Origin: Simmondsia chinensis | Taxonomy: Eukaryota; Streptophyta; Magnoliopsida; Caryophyllales; Simmondsiaceae | Direction: 5' to 3' | Assembly (NCBI GenBank): GCA_018398585.1 | Contig: JAGTTD010000007.1 | Location: 6,455,320-6,519,319 of the forward strand | DNA: 64,000 nt | In this document: in pieces, positions 1 through 9,865 of the stretch | How the letters are laid out: each line of letters opens with the position of its first letter | Numbering within the stretch: position 1 is the stretch's first letter | Made by a program: the position numbers and the translations under genes | The notes under the pieces: generated by a model | The model's database searches: none | Told to the model about the DNA's origin: nothing | The model's input: the letters and a program-made list of their open reading frames with translations, nothing else

Positions 1-1740
1 TTTTTTCAAGTAATAAGGGGTACAGTGGTCTGAAATCGAATCATACACTGGGTATGATGCATTTTAATGGTGTAAAATAAACTTATTCAGGTATATTCCA
101 AGCAATTAGTGGTAAATGACTTGTCATATACAATGTATGATAGGTTTCAATGGCATAAAATCAACTTTTACTGGTTTTTTCAACTAATTACAGTTACAGT
201 GGGCAGAAATCGAATCATACAATGGGTATGACGAGTTAAAATGGTTAAATATGAACCTTTTCAGGTATATTTCAAGTAATTAGTGGTAAATGACCTATCA
301 TACACAAATTATTATAGGTTTTAATGGTATAAAATCAACTTTTGCTCGTTTTTTCAAATAATTACTGTTACAGTGGGCTGAAATCTAATCATACAATGGG
401 TATGATGCTTTGACATGGTCTAAAATGAACCTTTTCAGGTGTTGTTAAAACAATTAGTGGTAAATGACTTATCATGCACAATGTATGATAGGTTATAATG
501 GCATAAAATCAACTTTTGCTGTTTTTTTTCAAGTAATTAGGGGTACACTGGGCTGAAATCGAATCATACAATGGGTATGATGCATTATAGTAGTGTAAAA
601 TGAACTTATTCAGGTATATTCCAAGTAATTAGTGGTAAATGACTTGTCATACACAATGTATGATAGGTTTCAATGGCATAAAATCAACTTTTACTGATTT
701 TTTCTACTAATTACTGTTACAGAGGGCTGAATCGAATCATACAATGGGTATGATGAGATAAAATGGTTTAATATGAACTTTTTCAGGTATGTTTCAAGTA
801 ATTAGTGGTAAATGACCTATCATACAGGAATTATTATAGGTTTTAATGGTATAAAATCAACTTTTGCTCGTTTTTTCAAGTAATTACTGTTACAGTGGGC
901 TGAAATCTAATCATACAATGGGTATGATGCTTTGAAATGGTCTAAAATGAACCTTTTCAGGTGTTGTTAAAATAATTAGTGGTAAATGACTTATCATACA
1001 CAATGTATGATAGGTTATAATGGCATAAAATCAACTTTTGCTGTTTTTTTTCAAGTAATTAGGGGTACAGTGGGATGAAATCGAATCATACATTGGGTAT
1101 GATACGTTTTAATGGTGTAAAATAAACTTATTCAGGTGTATTTCAAGCAGTTAGTTGTAAATGACTTATCATACACAATGTATGATAGGTTATAATGGCA
1201 AAAAATTAACTTTTACTGGTTTTTTCTACTAATTACTGTTACAGTAGGCTGAATCGAATCATACACTGGGTATGATGCGTTTTAATGGTGTAAAATAAAC
1301 TTATTCAGGTTTAGTTTAAACAATTAGTGGTAAATGACGTATCATACACAATGTATGATAGGTTATAATGGCATAAAATTAACTTTTTCTGTTTTTTTTT
1401 TTCAAGTAATTAGGGGTACAGTGGTCTGAAATTGAATCATAAACTGGGTATGATGCGTTATAGTGGTGTAAAGTGACCTTATTCAGGTATACTTGAAGTA
1501 ATTAGCGGTAAAGAGCTTGTCATACACAATGTATGATAGGTTTTATTGTCATAAAATCAACTTTTGCAGGTTTTTCCATGTATTTATGGGTACAGTGGTC
1601 TGAAATCTGCTTATATACGTGTATTTCAAGTTTTATTGGTGTATGATGCACTTCATACACGGTGTATGATGGGTTATATTTGTGTAAAATCAGCGTGTAT
1701 TTGTGTATTTTTGGGATGTGTATTTAGAACAAAAATATAC
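1..1740 (+). repeat. Left TIR tandem array (about 174-bp dimers)
   Basis: Tandem copies of a unit of about 174 bp; the phrase gaaatcgaatcatac or a close variant recurs at 32, 206, 380 and 555. Each unit is a dimer of two 84-88 bp monomers, and each monomer carries an interrupted palindrome such as tcatacactgggtatgat or tcatacacaatgtatgat. About 19-20 monomers are visible. The same array occurs inverted at 12846-15985. Confidence 0.9.
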
Positions 1741-1830
1741 ATTTTGAGTATAGTAATCCGTACGATTTTCCTTCAAAAAGGCCCTCCCATTCACCCCCCC
1801 AACCCGTCCCCTTTCTCTCTCCTCATTTAA
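1741..1830 (+). repeat. Inner boundary of left TIR
   Basis: A unique-looking segment follows the array and is nearly identical in reverse to 12781-12860. It contains aatccgtacgattttcc, then ggccctccca, a C run and a CT-rich stretch ending tcatttaatg. The same elements (gccctccca, C run, ctctctcctcatttaatgc) recur near the outer right terminus at 16130-16200, so the array is flanked on both sides by related end modules. Open frames here and in the mirror copy exist only because the DNA is an inverted repeat. Confidence 0.75.
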
Positions 1831-2189
1831 TGCGCAGCCGATTACTGTACTTTAGCCTCTCCCCACTCCATTTTCTCTCTCTTCATTTAATGCAAAAGTA
1901 CATATTTTTACTTTATGTCATGTAACTTGCTTCTCACTCTATTCCTCCCTTCTTCTCATTTTCTGCCCATTTACTCACCTCTTATTCATGGTATTTGTTA
2001 CTTTTCTCTTAATCTGAATTCCCCAAGTCCATTTTTCTCTCATTTTTCTCTCAATCTGCTACATTGGGCCCTCGGAAGAAGAAGAAGAAGAAGCCGTTTT
2101 AAGATCGTGTTTGAAGCTTCGTGGCATTGCTGTAGGTTCAACGTTGAGTCCTTACACACATTTCACGGTTTTCAGATCAGATACTAAAG
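1831..2189 (+). promoter_or_regulatory. Probable mudrA promoter/leader with 5' UTR splice donor
   Basis: CT-rich, non-repetitive DNA lies between the left TIR and the intronic array, including a GAA run near 2080-2095. A plausible splice donor (aaag/gtaaca) lies at about 2189, and a matching acceptor (ttcttgtccacag) ends at 3696, three bases before the transposase ATG. This suggests a non-coding first exon. The promoter itself is inferred from position; no clear TATA box was identified. Confidence 0.45.
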
Positions 2190-2235
2190 GTAACATGACC
2201 ATTTGCTAACATTGTTGTTAACGTATCCTTGTCCT

Positions 2236-3640
2236 ATGAGGTCGGTGTGTTACAAGTCATTTATGGTTTATGATTGGTTTAAATGATGTATTATAACTTT
2301 CTTTTGGTGTGTTTGAACTCATTAGTGGTGTATGATTAGTCATACATCGTGTATGATAGGTTTTAATGGTGTGAAATCAACTTGTTTAGGTGTGCTTCAT
2401 GTAAATAGTGCTGTATGATCTATCATACACCGTGTATGATAGGTTTGAATGGTGTGAAATTAATTTGTGTTTGTGTATGTTAAGTAATTAATGGTGTATA
2501 ATCAGTCATACACTGTGTAGGATTAGGTTTAATGGTGTATAACCAACTTGTGTTTGTGTATATTAAGTAATTAGTGGTGTATAATCAATCATACACTGTG
2601 TATGATTGGTTTTAATGGTGTATAACCAACTTGTGTATGTGTATGTTAAGTAATTAATGGTGTATAATCAGTCATACACTGTGTAGGATTGGGTTTAATG
2701 GTGTATAACCAACTTGTACAGACGTTTTTTAAGTAATTAGTGGTTTATGAGCAACCATACACTGTGTATGATTGGGTTTAATGGCGTATAACCAACCTGT
2801 GTATGTGTATGTTAAGTAATTAATGGTGTATAATCAGTCATACACTGTGTAGGATTAGGTTTAATGGCGTATAACCAACCTGTGTATGTGTATGTTAAGT
2901 AATTAATGGTGTATAATCAGTCATACACTGTGTAGGATTGAGTTTAATGGTGTATAACCAACTTGTGCAGACGCTTTTTAAGTAATTAGTGGTTTATGAG
3001 CAATGATACACTGTGTATGATTGGGTTTAATGGCGTATAACCAACCTGTGTATGTGTATGTTAAGTAATTAATGGTGTATAATCAGTCATACACTGTGCA
3101 GGATTGGGTTTAATGGCGTATAACCAACCTGTGTATGTGTATGTTAAGTAATTAATGGTGTATAATCAGTCATACACTGTGTAGGATTGGGTTTAATGGT
3201 GTATAACCAACCTGTGTTTGTGTATGTTAAGTAATTAATGGTGAATAATTCATCATACACTGTGTATGATTGGTTTTAACTGTGTATATAATGGGGAATA
3301 TTAAACCATACACTGTGTATGAGAGCTTCAAAGGGTGTATGATGAACTTATTTTGGTGTCTTTCAAGTACAGAATGGTGTATGGCTTACCATACACCGTG
3401 TATGATAGCTTTGATTGGTCTAGGATGAACCTGTTTTGGTGTCTTTCGTGTATAGAATGTGGTATCCTTAACCATAGACCGTGTATGATTGCTTTAAAAT
3501 GTGCGTGATGAACTTGTTTATGACTGTAACGCAAATCATACACCATGTATTCTTTCTTAAAGTAGTGTTATTTGTGTATTATGGTTTTAAACCAATCATA
3601 CACCGTTTTTAGTGGTTTCAATGCTGTACTTTCATTCTAC
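2236..3640 (+). repeat. About 83-bp monomer array in the probable mudrA 5' UTR intron
   Basis: About 16 tandem monomers of about 83 bp, each with a palindrome of the type tcatacactgtgtatgat followed by ggttttaatggtgtat. The sequence is the same monomer as in the TIRs but not arranged as 174-bp dimers. The array lies inside the inferred intron 2190-3696. Monomers in the middle (about 2560-3260) are the most alike, suggesting recent local amplification. Confidence 0.85.
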
Positions 3641-3698
3641 CCTAGTGTGTTTCATGTCAATTTTGCTTTGATATCATGTTTTTTTCTTGTCCACAGTA

Positions 3699-5834
3699 AT
3701 GGGTGATGCTGCTATTGCATGCGTTCTGTACGGTGGCCACTTTAGGGAGAGGGCAAAGTACGCTGGTGAAAAATTGGCTTATATTTTTGTGCATGAGAAA
3801 TTAGACTTCGCTGGTTTGCAAAGGACTGTGGCTGAGGTGATTGGTGCTCAGTTGGATGCGGGTTCAAAGATGCATTTTCAATCTTTCACCGCCGTTCCGG
3901 CCGTGCCCTTGTACGATGTCGTTGACGATAGGTCCGTTATGTTTTGGAGGGCACTAGCCAAAGAAGATAGGGCGAAGCATCCTTTGATCGTAACTGTAGA
4001 GTCATCCGATAACAGGAATCCTAGCTTTGATTGGCAACAAAATCCCTTTCAAACAATTCCCGATGGTGACGAGAATAGTGGCCGTTCGCACCCTGAGGTT
4101 CCCGAGACTTCTGGTGGATGTATAGATGCGGGGATGGAAGAAGCAGCCTGTGTAGATGCATCTGATGTAGATTTGAACATGCCTACTGTGACGGTTGAGG
4201 CAACAGCAACAGGTGGAGATTGGGAAAATTCCAATCAAAGTGCATGGGATAATTTAGACAATATCAATTTATCCCAGGTGCAACCGACTGTACCTGATGC
4301 CTCACCTCCAGAGGGGCACACTTACGAGCATCGTAATATTTCCCGTGAAGACCCTCTGATTGTCGAACCTGAATTGGAACGGAATGCGGAACCCAGCGGT
4401 CAACCGAATGTCCACCCTGACATCCAAGCTGCTGGTGATCCTCGTTCTGATGATGAGGCTGGCTCCGGTGATGAGAGGAGCCGGATTAACGAGGTATATG
4501 CCCAGGGCCGGATGGTTGAGGATATTGAAGTCGATCAAATATTTATGACGAAGAGGGACTTGTTGACTAACCTGGCAGTGATTGCGCTTAGGGAAAAATT
4601 TGAATTCAGGAGCTACAAGTCGAACAAATCCTTAACGGTTGTCCGCTGCGCACAAGAGGGCTGCACATGGAGGGTTCGGACTACGTGTGTAGCAGATGGT
4701 GGTTGCTGGATGGTTACAAAAGTAGAAAAGAACCACAACCACCCTAGCGATCTCACCACTGTTAGACACAGGCAGGCAACCAGTTGGGTCGTCGGGGAGT
4801 GCGTCCGCAAGAAACTTGTGAACCCCGGGAGAGTGTTCAAGCCACGGGATGTCATAGATGACATCCGAAGTTGCTACGGTGTCGATATCAGCTACAGTGT
4901 TGCTTGGAGGGCGAGAGAGTTTGCATACGACAATGTTAGATTGGGTACGGCTGAAGAGTCCTATGCATTCTTGCCTGCCTATCTGCAAGTCCTCAAACAG
5001 ACTGACCCCGGTACCACATTTTATTTACAGACAGATGATGAAAGTAGGTTTCAGTACCTCTTCATTGCGTTTGGTGCTTCACTTAATGGGTACCGGTTTT
5101 GCCGACCGGTTGTGAGCATTGACGCAACACATCTGAAGGGAAAGTACCGGGGTGTTTTGTTCATGGCCGTTTGCCACGATGCCAACCAGCAAATTTTTCC
5201 GATTGCTATCGACATCAGTGATTCAGAGAATGATGCATCGTGGCATTGGTTCCTCAGTAGGTTGAAGGAAGTAACTGGGGAGCCTGCTGGCCATGTCATT
5301 GTATCCGATAGACACCGAAGCATCCAACGCGCGGTGGAAGAACTTTTCCCTGTCACATTTCACGGGCTCTGCATGTACCACTTGCTGAACAACTTGAAGG
5401 CCAAATTCAAGAGCAACAGGAAGCATTTGGATCAGTATTACTACAAAGCAGCCAAAGCATACAACATTCAAGAATTCCATAGTTTGTTTTTCAGTTTATG
5501 TTGTGCCGTACCCGGGGCTAAAGATTACTTGGAATATTGGTACGAGTCGTATAGAGGTGTCGTCTACCCGATGCCGCACATAAGTGACTGGCGTATCCCG
5601 CGTGATGTAGCTGACATGAATCTTCTTCCACCCGACGTTAGAACCTCTTCTGGGAGGAGGCGGAAGAGGAGGATTCCGTCTGTCGGTGAGGAGCGTGTTC
5701 ATCAAAGGTGCAGTCGGTGCAAGGAACACGGGCATAACCGATCCACGTTCAAGAATCCAATTGCTCTGCATCCTAATGGCGAATGCACCTCATCCAACTC
5801 CGGCCGTCCATCTCAAGTCCCTCCTCCAAATTAA
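3699..5834 (+). CDS. mudrA: MULE transposase (mudrA-like), internally deleted
   Basis: The transposase would bind the element ends and cut and join DNA in the nucleus. The ATG at 3699 was chosen because the upstream in-frame codons overlap a splice-acceptor-like sequence; this gives 711 residues. Seen in order: an N-terminal PB1-like region (about 1-110), an acidic linker, a MuDR-type zinc finger (C317-x4-C322 ... H346-x-H348), then the MULE catalytic domain with DATHLKG (D475) and VSDR (D537). About 80 residues later the protein jumps to the family's usual C-terminal tail (YPMPHISDW, a basic GRRRKRR stretch, a zinc knuckle). The segment that normally holds the third catalytic acidic residue and the SWIM finger, roughly 200 residues, is absent without loss of frame. 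The final knuckle cysteine is Phe684 (C671, C674, H679, F684). The protein is probably inactive as a nuclease but may still bind DNA. Confidence 0.9.
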   Translation: MGDAAIACVLYGGHFRERAKYAGEKLAYIFVHEKLDFAGLQRTVAEVIGAQLDAGSKMHFQSFTAVPAVPLYDVVDDRSVMFWRALAKEDRAKHPLIVTVESSDNRNPSFDWQQNPFQTIPDGDENSGRSHPEVPETSGGCIDAGMEEAACVDASDVDLNMPTVTVEATATGGDWENSNQSAWDNLDNINLSQVQPTVPDASPPEGHTYEHRNISREDPLIVEPELERNAEPSGQPNVHPDIQAAGDPRSDDEAGSGDERSRINEVYAQGRMVEDIEVDQIFMTKRDLLTNLAVIALREKFEFRSYKSNKSLTVVRCAQEGCTWRVRTTCVADGGCWMVTKVEKNHNHPSDLTTVRHRQATSWVVGECVRKKLVNPGRVFKPRDVIDDIRSCYGVDISYSVAWRAREFAYDNVRLGTAEESYAFLPAYLQVLKQTDPGTTFYLQTDDESRFQYLFIAFGASLNGYRFCRPVVSIDATHLKGKYRGVLFMAVCHDANQQIFPIAIDISDSENDASWHWFLSRLKEVTGEPAGHVIVSDRHRSIQRAVEELFPVTFHGLCMYHLLNNLKAKFKSNRKHLDQYYYKAAKAYNIQEFHSLFFSLCCAVPGAKDYLEYWYESYRGVVYPMPHISDWRIPRDVADMNLLPPDVRTSSGRRRKRRIPSVGEERVHQRCSRCKEHGHNRSTFKNPIALHPNGECTSSNSGRPSQVPPPN

Positions 5835-5882
5835 CTTATAGTCTTCAAATGTGTAAATTTTACTTGTGACATACCTATATAA

Positions 5883-6065
5883 TTTCGTTTTACCATAGGA
5901 TTTACATTGTACATTACCATAGGATTTACGTTGTATCCAGTGTACTGAAAATTGTCGAAAGGTTGTGATGTGTATGTAATAGGGTAATGAAAATTGTGTA
6001 TATTTCCATACTGTTGTATATTCCTGTAATGAAAACTGTCAATGAATTGATTTGAAGTTGGTCCC
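5883..6065 (+). repeat. mudrA 3' flank, inverted copy of the Ulp1-like gene 3' flank
   Basis: This AT-rich stretch after the stop contains accataggatttacattgta and tgtatatttcc-like phrases. Read in reverse, 7780-8040 carries close variants (accaaaggatttacattgta), so the two convergent genes end in homologous sequences. It may include their poly(A) signals. Confidence 0.6.
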
Positions 6066-6109
6066 AATTGTGTGTTCTAAGTAGTTGATGTGTTTTTCAA
6101 GTGTGTTAC

Positions 6110-6912
6110 GATGTATGTCGACATGCATGGATGGTGTATCGCCACACGTATCAGCATCAAAGGTAATTCATACACCACTAAGTAGTTGAAACACACTTGT
6201 AGAAGTTGATTTCACACCATTAATACTGGTCATACACTAAGTATGGTAAGTCATATACCACTAAGTAGTTGAAACACACTTGTACAATTTGATTTCACAC
6301 CATTAAGACTTATCATACACTATGTATGGTAAGTCATACACTAATAAGTAGTTGAAACACACTTGTACAAGTTGATTTCACACCATTAATACTTGTCATA
6401 CACTAAGTATGGTAAGTCATACACCACTAAGTAGTTGAAACACACTTGTACAAGTTGATTTCACACCATTAAGACTCATCATACACTATGTATGGTAAGT
6501 CATACATCACTAAGTAGTTGAAACACACTTGCACAAGTTGATTTCACACCATTAAGACTTGTCATACACTAAGTATGGTAAGTCATACACCACTAAGTAG
6601 TTGAAACACACTTGTACAAGTTGATTTCACACCATTAAGACTCATCATACACTATGTATGGTAAGTCATACACTACTAAGTAGTTGAAACACACTTGTAC
6701 AAGTTGATTTCACACCATTAAGACTCATCATACACTATGTATGGTAAGTCATACACCACTAAGTAGTTGAAACACACTTGTACAAGTTGATTTCACACCA
6801 TTAAGACTCATCATACACTATGTATGGTAAGTCATACACCACTAAGTAGTTGAAACACACTTGTACAAGTTGATTTCACACCATTAAGACTCTCATACAC
6901 TATGTATGGTAA
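6110..6912 (-). repeat. 83-bp monomer array, inverted orientation
   Basis: About nine highly similar tandem copies with a period of about 83 bp, each with catacactatgtatggtaag and gttgatttcacaccattaa. The reverse complement matches the monomers of the 5' intron array, so orientation flips between the two sides of the transposase gene. It is the most homogeneous block in the element, which suggests it was amplified last. Confidence 0.85.
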
Positions 6913-8272
6913 TTAAAACACTAGTAAGTATTTGAAACACTATAATTGCCACAACTATCAATGAAATTGTGTACCAAGCAATATAAATGCCCTTGTTGAT
7001 TTATATGGATGAGGCTGACTGGTTGGGGTGGTTGGTGGTTGCACATTGAATGTTCAGGGGTCATAATGGACTGCCAAACAAGACATTTAATAACCTCAAC
7101 TACCACCTACTTTATCATACCCCTCTCCCACGGTTCTCCCCCTATAAAGGGATGAGATGGACAGGAAGCCAAGCATATACGGTTCCTCAATATATCGACC
7201 CGTTTAAATTCCTAATGTAAGTGGCTCTAGCAGTGGCGGTGGTGGGCCAGTGACAGTTGAGACACAAAGAGAGGTGGCACTTCTACGGATCATGTTTCAT
7301 CAACGGCCTACCAAGCAATTAGTGGTGTATGATCAATCACACATGGTGTACGATGTATGATGAGTTGTAATGGTGTGAAGTTCATCCGCATGATAAGGAT
7401 CTTGAACTTTGTATGCATGCAGTGGATGCACTTTACAGACAACATATGCAGAGGGACAACTGTATGTAGTTCCAACAGTTATATATGTCCAGTTTGTCAT
7501 ACAAATTGTATGCAGGGTTTTAATGTGTGTCAAGTTCTACGTATCATACACAGTGTATGACGAGTTTTATGTATGGTAAAATCACGGGCTGTGCATGTAT
7601 TTTTAAGTTTGTTGAAAATTATTGGTGTCACACCATTAATACGCTGTGTATGATGAGTTATATGGGTGAAAAATCAAGCTCTACAATTGTGTTTTAGGTA
7701 CTTAGTGGTGTATAACCAATCATAAACAGTGTAGGATGAGTTTTAATGGTTAATAACAACCTTTGCACAGGTGAATACATCAATAGGAAAATACAACAAC
7801 ATCGAAATATCTGTAAACTTATATACAACTTTCAATATAATGAATACAATGTAAATCCTTTGGTACAAGTATGCATTTTTATTACACCATTTGAAAATAC
7901 ATCAATAGGAACATACAACGACATCGAAATATACAATATTACATACAACTTTCAATATAATGAATACAATGTAAATCCTTTGGTACAAGTATGCATTTTT
8001 ATTACATACAACTTTCAGTATAATGAAAATAATGTATAATGAATAACGTAATTTTATTGACATGTATGCATTTGAAGCCGTTTATTCCTTCCGTGTCTGT
8101 ACAAGTGTACAGCCGCAATTTTCCCATCTGCGCTTGCGTGCATTGGGAGATGCTCAGTCCTTTGGTAAGCAGAAATTCTATGAACTTTACAACAAAAATT
8201 CTACAGTCTGACCTGCAGTTAATATTAATACAGATTCCACAGTCAGAAATTATACATCATTGCAAGTAATGA
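6913..8272. other. Spacer between the two convergent MULE genes
   Basis: No coding sequence is supported. Degenerate direct-orientation monomers lie at about 7320-7780. A tandem duplication of about 117 bp (copies starting near 7832 and 7949, sharing atgaatacaatgtaaatcct) creates a misleading 97-codon open frame. The segment 7780-8272 is the probable 3' UTR of the minus-strand gene. Confidence 0.6.
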
Positions 8273-8884
8273 CTATTTTGCATCCACTTCATAACCAAAA
8301 GTCCAAATGAACGGAATAGTAAAATTGCATGGGAAGTAGATGTCATACCCCCCTTGTTGTGGACATTCATTCCATTTGTAAGTTACCGAGAAATGCTTGC
8401 CCTTGAACTGTATGAGGTCCTTTCGGACATCCCAAAAATTAACCAACGCTAGAGCATGTGGAAGCAATTTTGCAATTGGTTCCACATGTTCTAATCTTGC
8501 TGCCCTGGATTTGGCGGAGTACAAGGAATCAAATACCTGTATCCGCCAATCATTAAGATGGATGGCAGCAAGGAACTAATGTTGATTAGGTTGATTAATG
8601 GGCATGTATATCCGATCCACGCTGTGGCAGCTGACCCCATACGTGGCATCCCCGGCAAGGAACTTAACGATCAACGAATCAAAATCAGTAAAAGCTGACT
8701 CAAGCGGGATTCCACTGTTTTGAATCTGTTTTAGTAGGGGTCCAAATTGAGGAGCAACAGTTGTGTCCGCGCATGTTGCCCTCTGGTCGAATTGCTCTAG
8801 CCACTGATGTTTCTTTTCCAAAATGTAGTGCAGAATTACATCCATTTCCTGCGATTCAAAACTAATTAGTTGAGACAAGTTGAT

Positions 8885-9110
8885 TTTACACACATAAACA
8901 AGTTCATTTTACACAGTTGAACCCTATGACTAATCATACACCACTCTTTATTCAAAACATACTAACACAGGTTGATTTTACACCTTTAGCATCAACCATA
9001 CACGGTGTATGACTAGTAATAAAACACTTACTTACTTAATACACAATAACATAAGTAGATTTAACACAGGTTGATTTTACTTATTAGTTGACACACGGAA
9101 AAACTATTAT
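8885..9110 (-). repeat. Inverted monomers in the last intron of the Ulp1-like gene
   Basis: Two or three degenerate copies of the monomer (catacacggtgtatgac, gttgattttacacc) lie between inferred exons 9245-9125 and 8848-8273. Confidence 0.65.
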
Positions 9111-9284
9111 GATGGGAAACATACCTCATCAGTAAGCCAGGCGTCCTCGTTTCTCAACCGATACCAAAATTGACCCGTCGTCACAGTCAAAACAGAGAAA
9201 TCCATTCGTTGATCATTAGGTAACGGAAAGGGGGTCTTCAAATCTCTGTAATATACAATACCAAGCATGATATATAAGCATACC

Positions 9285-9865
9285 ATAAGAAAGATGATTT
9301 CAGACCACTGTAACAGTAATTACTTGAAAAAACGAGCAAAAGTTAATTTTATGCCATTAAAACCTATCATACATTGTGTATGACAAGTCTTTTACCACTA
9401 ATTGCTTGGAATACACCTGAATAAGTTCATTTTACACCATTAAAACGCATCATACCCAGTGTATGATTCGATTTCATACCACTGTAACAGTAATTACATA
9501 AAAAAAACTGCAAAAGTTGATTTTATGCCATTAAAACCTATCATACATTGTGTATGCCAAGTCATTTACCACTAATTGCTTAAAATACACCTGAATCGAA
9601 TCATTTTACACCATTAAAACGCATCATACCCAGTGTATGATTCAATTTTAGACCACTGTACCCCTAATTACTTGAATAAAACAACAAAAGTTGATTTTAT
9701 GCCATTATAACCTATCATACATTGTGTATGACAAATCATTTACCACTAATTAATTAAAATACACCTGAATAAGTTCACTTGATACCATTATAGTGCATCA
9801 TACACAGTGTATGATTTTCTTTCAGACACCACTAATTACTTGAAACACACCTAAGAAAGATGCAT
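9285..9865 (-). repeat. TIR-type monomer array in an intron of the Ulp1-like gene
   Basis: Six to seven monomers of the TIR dimer type, with cagaccactgtaacagtaatta and tcatacccagtgtatgattcg phrases like those at 12846-15985. They lie inside the inferred intron 9246-9920, so TIR-type sequence has been copied into the gene. Confidence 0.8.

Noticed and set aside
1564..1830. 88-codon open frame with a homologous 64-codon frame at 12975-12781 (-)
   Set aside because: The conservation is explained by the DNA being an inverted repeat; the translation is low-complexity and matches no known domain.
2236..3640. Regular palindromes at about 83-bp spacing look superficially like a CRISPR array
   Set aside because: The whole unit repeats, there are no unique spacers, and the context is a plant MULE.
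7746..8039. 97-codon open frame
   Set aside because: It is made by a 117-bp tandem duplication of AT-rich 3' flank and has no domain support.
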